This document shows positions 43,895 to 51,401 of a stretch of DNA of 64,000 bases, piece after piece. Within the stretch, counting starts at the first letter, position 1, and each line of letters opens with the position of its first letter. A program made the translations under genes and the position numbers. The notes beneath the pieces were generated by a model. The model was given only the letters and a program-made list of their open reading frames with translations, had not been told where the DNA came from and ran no database searches. This DNA comes from Streptomyces sp. V3I8. GTDB lineage: Bacteria; Actinomycetota; Actinomycetes; Streptomycetales; Streptomycetaceae. The stretch lies in contig NZ_JAUSZL010000002.1 in NCBI RefSeq assembly GCF_030817535.1, positions 5,146,001-5,210,000 of the forward strand. The letters are read 5' to 3'.

Positions 43895-44126
43895 GGGTGC
43901 GGGCGGGAGGGTGTGCGGCGGGCACGGTGTGAGGGTGCGGGCGGGAGGGTGTGCGGCGGGCACGGTGTGAGGGTGCGGGCGGGAGGGTGTGCGGCGGGCA
44001 CGGTGTGAGGGTGCGGGCGGGAGGGTGTGCGGCGGGCACGGTGTGAGGGTGCGGGCGGGAGGGTGTGCGGCGGGCACGGTGTGAGGGTGCGGGCGGGACG
44101 GTGTGCGGCGGGCACGGTGTGAGGGC
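43861..44126 (+). repeat. 38-bp minisatellite, seven copies
   Basis: Seven contiguous 38-bp units (7 x 38 = 266 bp). The landmark CACGGTGTGAGG recurs exactly at 43885, 43923, 43961, 43999, 44037, 44075 and 44113. Only the last unit differs, by two bases. Unit one contains the sigma-factor stop. The unit length is not a multiple of three and every unit carries TGA, so the gene cannot read far into it. The remaining gap to 44290 holds a dispersed hairpin copy and no gene. Confidence 0.95.
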
Positions 44127-44154
44127 GCGGGTGCGGGTGCGGGTGCGGTGGGGG

Positions 44155-44190
44155 TTGGCCGCGCGGTTCCCCGCGCCCCTCGCGGGGCCG
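44155..44190 (+). repeat. Dispersed intergenic hairpin element, copy after the minisatellite
   Basis: GGCCGCGCGGTTCCCCGCG core with stem CCCCTCGCGGGG; 101 bases before the M19-like gene. Confidence 0.7.
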
Positions 44191-44290
44191 GGTGGCGGAG
44201 TCGCTCGAACGGTTCAGTCGGCGCGACCCCCGTGCGCCGGCGTGGGACGGTGGGACCACCTGTCGCACCACCGGACCCCGGAGCCCCGCC

Positions 44291-45487
44291 ATGGCTGATC
44301 TGCAGGACGAACTGCACACCACCGCCGAGGCCGGCGCGCTGGACCGGCCCGAGCCCTTCGGCGCGTTCGAGCCGCTCGTCGCCGAAGCCGGAACGGGGCC
44401 CAGGGCTGAAGCCGGGGGCGAGGCCGAGATCGTCGCCGGGGCCGCCGGAATCGGCGACGCGCGCGCGGCCGGTGCCGAGGCCGACCCCCTCACCCGCGCC
44501 CGCGCCCTCCTCGCCGCCCACCCCGTCGCGGACGGCTACAGCGGTCTGGCGCGGGCCCTGCGGCACCTCTCCTGGTACGACCTCGAGAACGGCGACAGCG
44601 CGGTCGACACCGATGTGCCGAGGCTGCGCGAAGGGCACGTCGGCGCGCTGTTCTGCTCGCTGCACCTGCCCGACGGACTCGTCGGCGGACGGGCCGTCGG
44701 GGCCACCCTGGAACAGCTCGACCTGGTCAGGACCGTGGTGGAGGCCCACCCCGAGGGCCTGCGCCTGGCCCACAGCGCGGCGCAGCTCACCGACGCCAGG
44801 AACTGCGGCCGGGTCGCCGTGCTGCTCGGCCCGGCCGGCGCCGCCGCGCTGGACGACTCGCTCGGCATCCTGCGCTCGCTGCACGCCCTCGGCCTGCGGG
44901 TCCTCACCCTGTCCGGGGTGTCCTGGGCCGGTGAGAACGGACTGACCCGGTTCGGCGAGGAGGTCGTACGCGAGATGAACCGCACCGGCGTCGTCGCCGA
45001 CCTCTCCGGCGCCTCGGACGCGACCCTCCGCCGCGCCCTCACCATCTCCAAGGCCCCGGTCGTGTGCACCCGCTCCGCCGCCCGCGCCCTGCGCCCGCAC
45101 CCGGCGAACCTCCCCGACGACCTGCTCGTCGCGCTCGGCGCGGCCAAGGGCCTGTGCCTGGTCCCGCTGACCGCCGAGCAGACGGGCCCCTCGGTCCGGG
45201 ACGTGGCCGACCACCTCGACCACGTACGGGACCTCGCGGGACCCGAGTGCGTCGGCCTCTCGGGGACGTACGACTCCGGAGCCGCGCACCCGCGGGACCT
45301 CGCGGACGCCGCGGGCTATCCGCTGCTCGTCGCCGAACTCCTCGGCCGCGGCTGGTCCGAGACCGACCTCGCGCTGCTCACCTGGGGCAACCTCCAGCGC
45401 GTCCTGCGTACGGCCGACTTCACCGCCCGCGCCGTCCGGCTGCGCCGCGAGCCCTCCACGGCGAGGATCGCCGAACTCGACGGCTGA
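44291..45487 (+). CDS. M19 (renal dipeptidase) homologue without metal ligands
   Basis: 398 residues from ATG 44291. Residues ~1-65 are an Ala/Glu-rich head. From ~66 the M19 fold is clear: GATLEQLDLVRTVVEAHP, GLTRFGEEVVREMNRTG, NLPDDLLVALGAA and WSETDLALLTWGN. Each metal-binding motif of active enzymes is altered. DGHND is DGYSG (81-85), EGGH is PAGAA (181-185), DLSH is DLSG (237-240), and SHS is TRS (260-262). The DYDG-type site is TYDS (326-329). The frame is intact with no frameshift, so this is a conserved-fold pseudoenzyme and not a decayed gene. It may bind peptides or a partner. Gene order suggests kinship with the active SCO3058-type dipeptidase of S. coelicolor. Confidence 0.82.
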   Translation: MADLQDELHTTAEAGALDRPEPFGAFEPLVAEAGTGPRAEAGGEAEIVAGAAGIGDARAAGAEADPLTRARALLAAHPVADGYSGLARALRHLSWYDLENGDSAVDTDVPRLREGHVGALFCSLHLPDGLVGGRAVGATLEQLDLVRTVVEAHPEGLRLAHSAAQLTDARNCGRVAVLLGPAGAAALDDSLGILRSLHALGLRVLTLSGVSWAGENGLTRFGEEVVREMNRTGVVADLSGASDATLRRALTISKAPVVCTRSAARALRPHPANLPDDLLVALGAAKGLCLVPLTAEQTGPSVRDVADHLDHVRDLAGPECVGLSGTYDSGAAHPRDLADAAGYPLLVAELLGRGWSETDLALLTWGNLQRVLRTADFTARAVRLRREPSTARIAELDG

Positions 45488-45519
45488 CCGCCGGTCACCG
45501 GCGGGCGCGGAGAGGGACC

Positions 45520-45879
45520 TCAGCAGGCGCAGAGGCAGAACGGGTGGCCGGCCGGGTCGGCGTAGACCCGGAAGGTGCGCGTCCGGTCCTGCGCGTCGAG
45601 CACCTTCGCGCCCAGCGCCAGCACCTCCTTCTCCGCCGCGTCCAGATCCTCCACGGTGACGTCCAGGTGGAACTGCTGCGAGTCGTCCGGCGCGGGCCAC
45701 TTCGGCGGTACGTGACCGGGCGCGGCCTGGAACGCCAGCGTCCCGCCCTCCGGCAGCCTCAGGTCCACCCAGCGGCCGTCACCCTCGACGGTGCCGCCCA
45801 GCACCCCGGCGTAGAACGTGGCGAGCGCGCGCGGGTCGGGACAGTCCAGGACGACGGCGCCCAGCTTGGCGAGAGCCAT
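45520..45879 (-). CDS. VOC (glyoxalase/bleomycin-resistance fold) protein
   Basis: 119 residues, two beta-alpha-beta-beta-beta units. It starts MALAKLGAVVLDCPDPRALA, with FYAGVLGG, SQQFHLDVTVEDLDAAEKEV and VYADPAGHPFCLCAC. The His in FHLDV and the ends of the strands could hold a metal, but the substrate is unknown. It diverges from the CGNR regulator, with a long palindrome between. Confidence 0.88.
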   Translation of the reverse strand: MALAKLGAVVLDCPDPRALATFYAGVLGGTVEGDGRWVDLRLPEGGTLAFQAAPGHVPPKWPAPDDSQQFHLDVTVEDLDAAEKEVLALGAKVLDAQDRTRTFRVYADPAGHPFCLCAC

Positions 45880-45916
45880 GATTGCTCCTCCTCGGTTCGT
45901 TACCCCTTGGTGGGTT

Positions 45917-45939
45917 CATGCGGTAACCGTTACCGCATG
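45917..45939. promoter_or_regulatory. 23-bp palindrome between VOC and CGNR genes
   Basis: Arm CATGCGGTAAC (45917-45927), centre C, and its exact inverse GTTACCGCATG (45929-45939). Extra GGTAAC/GTTACC half-sites lie near 45899, 45952 and 46006. Likely operator for the adjacent regulator, controlling both genes. Confidence 0.7.
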
Positions 45940-46020
45940 CTGCCCCATCGGGGGTAACCGTGCAAGGGGGCGGCGGGCGGCAGTCACCGTCAGCTCGGCG
46001 CCGGAGGTAACGTCACGGAC

Positions 46021-46527
46021 ATGAGTGAGCGCACGCCCGCACCCGGCGGACTGGTCCTCGTCCAGTCCCTGGTGAACACCCTCGACATCCAGTCGGGTGC
46101 CGACGCGCTCGACACGGCCGAGGGGCGGGCCCGGTTCGGGATCGGCGACGACGACGGCTCGGTACGGAGCGCGCGCGAACTGCGCGAGTCGCTGCGGGTC
46201 GTGTGCCTCGCGCACGCCGGGCACCCGGCGCACCGCGGGGTGCGGCCGCTCGACGACCTGCTCGCGTCGGCGCCGCTCGTCGTCACGGTCGCGGCGGCCG
46301 ACGGCTCGGCGGCCTTCCGGCCCGCCGACCCCGGCCCGCTGGCCTCCCGGGTGGCCGCGGCCGTCGCGGAGGCCCACACCGCCGGCACCTGGCTGCGGCT
46401 CAAGGCCTGCGAGGCGCCGGACTGCCACTGGGCGTACTACGACCGCAGCCCGGCGGGCCGCGGCCGCTGGTGCTCGATGTCGTCCTGCGGCGCCCGCGCC
46501 AAGATGCGCCGCTACCGGGCCAGGTAG
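46021..46527 (+). CDS. CGNR zinc-finger (ABATE-type) transcription regulator
   Basis: 168 residues. The N-terminal ABATE-like domain has LVQSLVNTLDIQSGADAL. The C-terminal zinc finger has CEAPDCHWAYYDRSPAGRGR then WCSMSSCGARAKMRRYR, with four Cys ligands; the CGNR signature reads CGAR. These proteins are presumed stress or ligand-responsive regulators. ATG 46021 is the start. The palindrome upstream, shared with the VOC gene, suggests autoregulation. Confidence 0.88.
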   Translation: MSERTPAPGGLVLVQSLVNTLDIQSGADALDTAEGRARFGIGDDDGSVRSARELRESLRVVCLAHAGHPAHRGVRPLDDLLASAPLVVTVAAADGSAAFRPADPGPLASRVAAAVAEAHTAGTWLRLKACEAPDCHWAYYDRSPAGRGRWCSMSSCGARAKMRRYRAR

Positions 46528-46580
46528 CCCGACGGGCGAAGCGGACGGGCAGAGCCGGCAGCCCGTCGGGGGACCTCGGC

Positions 46581-47924
46581 TCAGGCCGTCGGGCGGCCCA
46601 TCGCCCGGTACGTCCAGCCCGCCGCCCGCCACACCGCGGGGTCGAGCGCGTTGCGGCCGTCCAGCACCACCCGGTCGGTGGCGACCTCGCCCAGCGCCGC
46701 CGGGTCCAGCTCGCGGAACTCGCGCCACTCGGTGAGGTGCAGGACGGCGTGCGCCCCGCGGACGGCGTCCACGGCCGTCTCGGCGTAACCGAGGGTGGGG
46801 AAGAGGCGGCGCGCGTTGTCCATGCCCTTGGGGTCGTAGACCGTGACCTGGCCGCCCTGGAGGTGGATCTGGCCCGCGACGTTCAGCGCGGGGGAGTCCC
46901 GGACGTCGTCCGAGTCCGGCTTGAACGTCGCGCCGAGCACCGCGATCCGCTTGCCCAGGAAAGAGCTGCCGCCCAGCGCCTCACGCGTCATCTCCACCAT
47001 CTGGCCGCGCCGCCGCATGTTGATGGAGTCGATCTCGCGCAGGAAGGTCAGCGCCTGGTCGGCGCCCAGCTCGCCCGCGCGGGCCATGAACGCGCGGATG
47101 TCCTTGGGCAGGCAGCCGCCACCGAAGCCGATGCCCGCGCGCAGGAACTTCTTCCCGATCCGGTCGTCGTGGCCGATCGCCTCGGCGAGCTTCACGACAT
47201 CGCCGCCGCCGGCCTCGCAGACCTCGGCCATCGCGTTGATGAACGAGATCTTGGTGGCGAGGAAGGAGTTCGCGGCGGTCTTCACCAGCTCGGCGGTCGG
47301 GAAGTCGCTCAGCACGAAGGGCGTGCCCTCGGTCAGCGGCGTCGCGTACACCTCGCGCAGCAGCTTCTCGGCGCGCTCGCCGCGCACCCCGGCGACGATG
47401 CGGTCGGGGTGCAGGGTGTCCTGGACGGCGAAGCCCTCGCGCAGGAACTCCGGGTTCCACGCCAGCTCGACGTCCTCACCCGCGGGGGAGAGCTCGACGA
47501 GCGTACGGGCCAGCCGGTCGGCCGACCCGACGGGCACGGTGGACTTGCCGACGACCAGGGCGGGAGCGGTGAGGTGCGGGGCGAGCGAGGCGAAGGCGGC
47601 GTCGACGTACGACATGTCGCAGGCGTACTCGCCGTGCTTCTGCGGGGTGTTCACGCAGATGAAGTGGACGTCGCCGAACCGCGCGACCTCGGCCCAGTCC
47701 ATGGTGAACCGCAGCCGCCCGCTGGACCCCTCGATGCCGGCGACGTGCTTGCGCAGCAGCTCCTCCAGACCGGGCTCGTACATCGGGACCTCGCCCCGCT
47801 GCAGCATCTCGATCTTCTCGGGCACCACGTCCAGACCCAGCACCTCGAAGCCGAGTTCGGCCATGGCGGCGGCATGCGTGGCGCCGAGGTAACCGGTGCC
47901 GATCACCGTGATCTTGAGGGCCAT
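46581..47924 (-). CDS. ugd: UDP-glucose 6-dehydrogenase family
   Basis: 447-residue NAD-dependent dehydrogenase that oxidises UDP-glucose (or a related sugar nucleotide) to the uronate. The Rossmann motif is ITVIGTGYLGATHAAAMAEL. Substrate motifs include VGKSTVPVGSADRL, NPEFLREG and TAANSFLATKISFINAMAEV. The catalytic Cys is in GFGGGCLPKD, followed by GATFKPDSDDVRDSPAL. ATG 47924 is the start. The LCP and glycosyltransferase neighbours suggest use in a wall glycopolymer such as teichuronic acid, but sugar specificity is inferred. Confidence 0.92.
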   Translation of the reverse strand: MALKITVIGTGYLGATHAAAMAELGFEVLGLDVVPEKIEMLQRGEVPMYEPGLEELLRKHVAGIEGSSGRLRFTMDWAEVARFGDVHFICVNTPQKHGEYACDMSYVDAAFASLAPHLTAPALVVGKSTVPVGSADRLARTLVELSPAGEDVELAWNPEFLREGFAVQDTLHPDRIVAGVRGERAEKLLREVYATPLTEGTPFVLSDFPTAELVKTAANSFLATKISFINAMAEVCEAGGGDVVKLAEAIGHDDRIGKKFLRAGIGFGGGCLPKDIRAFMARAGELGADQALTFLREIDSINMRRRGQMVEMTREALGGSSFLGKRIAVLGATFKPDSDDVRDSPALNVAGQIHLQGGQVTVYDPKGMDNARRLFPTLGYAETAVDAVRGAHAVLHLTEWREFRELDPAALGEVATDRVVLDGRNALDPAVWRAAGWTYRAMGRPTA

Positions 47925-48113
47925 GGGTGCTCCAGGAAGTAGCCGTCAGGTGCGCGGACAGAGCATAGTCGCGGCGTGTCGGAGCCCTTGACCGGGCAGG
48001 ATCTCCCCTTGTCGCCAAGCTCACGTATCGCTCGTGGGGGCGGGCGCATAAAATTTTGGTTACTTAACGGTAGTTAGCGTCAGTACCACTGCGTCTTTGG
48101 AGCGTGAGAGACC

Positions 48114-49271
48114 TTGGCCGGATCGGCTGATTTCGACCTGTACCGCCCGTCGGAGGAGCACGACATGCTCCGGGACGCGATCCGCGCACTGGCCGAGGCG
48201 AAGATCGCACCGTACGCCGCGGCGGTGGACGAGGAGGCGCGCTTCCCCCGCGAGGCCCTGGAGGCGCTGACCGCCAACGACCTGCACGCCGTGCACGTAC
48301 CGGAGTCGTACGGCGGCGCGGGCGCGGACGCGCTGGCCACGGTCATCGTGATCGAGGAGGTGGCGCGGGTCTGCGCGTCCTCGTCCCTGATCCCGGCGGT
48401 GAACAAGCTCGGCTCGCTGCCCGTCATTCTCTCGGGCTCCGAGGACCTGAAGAAGAAGTACCTGACGCCGCTGGCCCAGGGCGAGGGGATGTTCTCCTAC
48501 TGCCTCTCCGAGCCCGACGCGGGCTCGGACGCGGCCGGCATGAAGACGAAGGCCGTGCGCGACGGCGACTTCTACGTCCTGAACGGCGTGAAGCGCTGGA
48601 TCACCAACGCGGGCGAGTCGCAGTACTACACGGTGATGGCCGTGACCGACCCCACCAAGCGCTCCAAGGGCATCTCGGCCTTCGTGGTCGAGAAGTCGGA
48701 CGAGGGCGTCTCCTTCGGTGCCCCCGAGCGCAAGCTGGGCATCAAGGGCTCCCCGACGCGCGAGGTCTACCTCGACAACGTCCGCATCCCGGCCGACCGC
48801 ATGATCGGCGCGGAGGGCACGGGCTTCGCCACCGCGATGAAGACGCTCGACCACACCCGCATCACGATCGCCGCGCAGGCGCTCGGCATCGCGCAGGGCG
48901 CCCTGGACTACGCCAAGGGGTACGTCCGGGAACGCAAGCAGTTCGGCAAGCCGATCGCCGACTTCCAGGGCATCCAGTTCATGCTCGCCGACATGGCCAT
49001 GAAGATCGAGGCGGCCCGCCAGCTCACCTACGCGGCCGCGGCCAAGTCCGAGCGCGGTGACAAGGACCTCACCTTCCAGGGGGCCGCGGCCAAGTGCTTC
49101 GCCTCCGACGTCGCCATGGAGGTCACCACGGACGCCGTCCAGCTCCTGGGCGGCTACGGCTACACCCGTGACTACCCGGTCGAGCGCATGATGCGCGACG
49201 CCAAGATCACGCAGATCTACGAGGGCACCAACCAGGTTCAGCGGATCGTGATGGCCCGCAACCTGCCGTAG
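48114..49271 (+). CDS. Acyl-CoA dehydrogenase
   Basis: 385-residue FAD enzyme of beta-oxidation or branched-chain catabolism. Motifs are SYCLSEPDAGSDAAGMKT, RWITNAGESQYYTVMAVTD and MKTLDHTRITIAAQALGIAQ. The catalytic base Glu lies in TQIYEGTNQVQRIVMARNLP. TTG 48114 gives the conserved LAGSADFDLYRPSEEHDML start; an ATG at 48165 would remove it. The 190 bases upstream contain the AT-rich stretch ATAAAATTTTGGTTACTTAA, likely a promoter. Confidence 0.92.
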   Translation: MAGSADFDLYRPSEEHDMLRDAIRALAEAKIAPYAAAVDEEARFPREALEALTANDLHAVHVPESYGGAGADALATVIVIEEVARVCASSSLIPAVNKLGSLPVILSGSEDLKKKYLTPLAQGEGMFSYCLSEPDAGSDAAGMKTKAVRDGDFYVLNGVKRWITNAGESQYYTVMAVTDPTKRSKGISAFVVEKSDEGVSFGAPERKLGIKGSPTREVYLDNVRIPADRMIGAEGTGFATAMKTLDHTRITIAAQALGIAQGALDYAKGYVRERKQFGKPIADFQGIQFMLADMAMKIEAARQLTYAAAAKSERGDKDLTFQGAAAKCFASDVAMEVTTDAVQLLGGYGYTRDYPVERMMRDAKITQIYEGTNQVQRIVMARNLP

Positions 49272-49293
49272 GCCTCGCGGCGGGCTCCGTACG

Positions 49294-49334
49294 GCGAGGG
49301 GCCCCGGCAGCTACCGGCTGCCGGGGCCCCTCGC
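49294..49334. terminator. 18-bp hairpin between convergent acyl-CoA dehydrogenase and LCP 2
   Basis: 49294-49311 pairs perfectly with 49317-49334 around a TACCG loop. It lies 23 bases after the dehydrogenase stop and 26 bases from the LCP 2 stop, so it can serve both. Confidence 0.88.
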
Positions 49335-49359
49335 GTGCGTGAAGCAGGTGGCGCGGTCC

Positions 49360-50622
49360 CTACCGGTCGCTCGTGACCGTCACCTTCTCGTCGTTCCTCA
49401 GCTGCTCCACCAGGGTCTTGACCTTGGCTGTGTCCCACTGGAGGTTGCCGTTGCCGGTGTTGCCCGAGATCGGCATGTTCATGGACGTGCCGTCACCGCC
49501 GGTGATGCCCTTCATGGCCCAGAACATCGAGCCGAGGTCCCACAGCGACATGTCCTTGTCGACGGTGAGGGTGTCGAGGCCGGAGCTCAGGGTCGGGTAC
49601 AGCTTGAAGGGGTTGAGGACCGTCGAGGGGGTCGCCGTCTGGTTGGCGAGCGCCGCGAGGAACTTCTGCTGGTTCTTCGTACGGTCCAGGTCGCTGCCCG
49701 CGAGCGCGTACCGGGTCCGTACGAAGGCGAGGGCCTGCTGGCCGTTCAGGGTCTGCTTGCCCGCGTCGAAGTCGGCGCCGGACTTGGTGTCCTTCAGGCC
49801 GCCCTTGGGGATGTCGATCTCCACGCCGCCGACCGAGTCGACGATCTTCGCGAAGCCGGCGAAGCCGATCTCCGCGTAGTGGTCGATGCGCAGCCCGGTG
49901 TTGGCCTCGACGGTCCGCACGAGCAGCTCGGGGCCGTCCTCCGCGTACGCCGCGTTCAGCTTCACCTGGCGGCCGGTGCCCTTGAACGTCTTGCCGGACT
50001 CGGAGCCCACGAAGGTGGGGATCGTCACGTTCGAGTCGCGGGGCAGCGAGACCATGGTGTTCCCGTTGCCGCCGACGTGCAGGATCATCATCGAGTCCGT
50101 GCGCTTGCCGTCGGCGGAGCCGGTGTGGAGCTCCTTCTTCTCCTCGGCGGACATGCCCTCACGGCTGTCGGAGCCGACGATCAGGTAGTTGGTGCCCTCG
50201 CCCCCGTCCGGCCGGTCGATGACCTTCGACAGGTCGACGTCCCGGTTGAGCTTGGAGTCGGCCCAGAAGTACGTGCCGACGGACACCACGACCAGCAGCG
50301 TGACCACGGTGATGGAGATCCACTTGATCCGCCGGCGCCAGTTCGGCGCGGAGCGGCCGGGCCGGCCGTCGTGGCCGCCGGGCCCCTGCGGGCCGCCACC
50401 GCCGTAGACCTGGCCCGTGTTGTAGTCGTCGTCACCGTGGCCGTCGGTGTACCCCTGCTGCGGCGGGACCCCGTGCGCGGGCGCGGAGGAGCGCGAGCCG
50501 GCGCCCGGACCGCGCTGCACCTGGCGCATCACGCGGGCGCCCTCCGGCTGGGTGCTCGCACTGCCGTAGCCATGGCGTTCGCCACCGTTGTCTCCGGATC
50601 GCCCCTGGGGCCAATCGTTCAT
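49360..50622 (-). CDS. LCP family protein 2
   Basis: 420 residues. A long Gly/Pro/Gln-rich cytoplasmic head (~1-90) precedes a TM segment (WISITVVTLLVVVSVGTYFW). The LCP domain has NYLIVGSDSREG, RTDSMMILHVGG, TMVSLPRDSNVTIP, LNAAYAEDGPELL and ALAFVRTRYALAGSDLDR. There is no LytR_C domain. ATG 50622 is the start. It is divergent from the thioesterase gene. Confidence 0.92.
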   Translation of the reverse strand: MNDWPQGRSGDNGGERHGYGSASTQPEGARVMRQVQRGPGAGSRSSAPAHGVPPQQGYTDGHGDDDYNTGQVYGGGGPQGPGGHDGRPGRSAPNWRRRIKWISITVVTLLVVVSVGTYFWADSKLNRDVDLSKVIDRPDGGEGTNYLIVGSDSREGMSAEEKKELHTGSADGKRTDSMMILHVGGNGNTMVSLPRDSNVTIPTFVGSESGKTFKGTGRQVKLNAAYAEDGPELLVRTVEANTGLRIDHYAEIGFAGFAKIVDSVGGVEIDIPKGGLKDTKSGADFDAGKQTLNGQQALAFVRTRYALAGSDLDRTKNQQKFLAALANQTATPSTVLNPFKLYPTLSSGLDTLTVDKDMSLWDLGSMFWAMKGITGGDGTSMNMPISGNTGNGNLQWDTAKVKTLVEQLRNDEKVTVTSDR

Positions 50623-50741
50623 GCGACCCAGTGTGCAGTGCTCGACTGTGTGGCATACAAGGGTCTTCGGAATATCGGGTCAGGGCTGTTGCCAAGCTGA
50701 TGCAAAGCACCCGTTGCGCCTTCCGGCATAGGGTGGACGGC

Positions 50742-51287
50742 ATGACAGAGCAGGCCCCCGCCCCGGAAGCCGATATTCCGGGCAAGCCGACCTCGGCGTC
50801 CCGGACCACGCTCAGCCACATCATGAGCCACAACGACACCAACCTGCTGGGAACGGTGCACGGCGGGGTGATCATGAAGCTGGTCGACGACGCGGCCGGG
50901 GCGGTGGCCGGACGGCACTCCGGCGGGCCCGCCGTCACGGCCTCGATGGACGAGATGGCGTTCCTGGAACCGGTACGCGTGGGCGACCTCGTGCATGTGA
51001 AGGCCCAGGTGAACTGGACCGGGCGTACGTCCATGGAGGTCGGTGTCCGGGTCCTCGCCGAGCGCTGGAACGAGTCGACGCCGCCCCAGCAGGTGGGGTC
51101 GGCGTACCTCGTCTTCGCCGCGGTGGACGCCGACGGGAAGCCCCGCCGGGTGCCTCCGGTGTGCCCGGAGACCGAGCGCGACGAGCGGCGGTACCAGGAG
51201 GCGCAGATCCGGCGCCAACACCGGCTGGCCCGCCGCCGGGCCATCCTGGACCTCCGCGAGCGCCGCGCCGCGGAGGGCCTGGACTAG
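50742..51287 (+). CDS. Acyl-CoA thioesterase (hotdog fold)
   Basis: 181 residues. The hotdog domain has LSHIMSHNDTNLLGTVHGGV, LVDDAAGAVAGRHSG and TASMDEMAFLEPVRVGDLVH; Asn and Asp in the first two are catalytic positions in YciA/BFIT-type enzymes. The C-terminal ~35 residues are an Arg-rich helix. ATG 50742 gives MTEQAPAPEAD. An adjacent acyl-CoA dehydrogenase suggests lipid metabolism. A reverse-oriented dispersed hairpin copy follows the stop. Confidence 0.9.
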   Translation: MTEQAPAPEADIPGKPTSASRTTLSHIMSHNDTNLLGTVHGGVIMKLVDDAAGAVAGRHSGGPAVTASMDEMAFLEPVRVGDLVHVKAQVNWTGRTSMEVGVRVLAERWNESTPPQQVGSAYLVFAAVDADGKPRRVPPVCPETERDERRYQEAQIRRQHRLARRRAILDLRERRAAEGLD

Positions 51288-51321
51288 GCCGTCCCTCGGG
51301 AGCGGGCCGGTGAGGGCCGGG

Positions 51322-51357
51322 CCCCGTCAGGGGCGCGGGGAACTGCGCGACCGGCCC
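51322..51357 (-). repeat. Dispersed intergenic hairpin element (reverse orientation)
   Basis: GGGGCGCGGGGAACTGCGC is the reverse complement of the core. It lies 35 bases after the thioesterase gene and 45 bases from the LCP 3 stop. Confidence 0.75.
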
Positions 51358-51401
51358 CCACCGGCCCGCAGAGGTGGAACCACCCATGGTTCGCCGGCCG
51401 G

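Noticed and set aside
43861..44126. CRISPR array
   Set aside because: Units are directly adjacent with no unique spacers and there are no cas genes; this is a minisatellite.
44291..45487. Frameshifted or decayed dipeptidase pseudogene
   Set aside because: The frame is continuous at full family length; only ligand residues differ, so it is listed as an intact pseudoenzyme.
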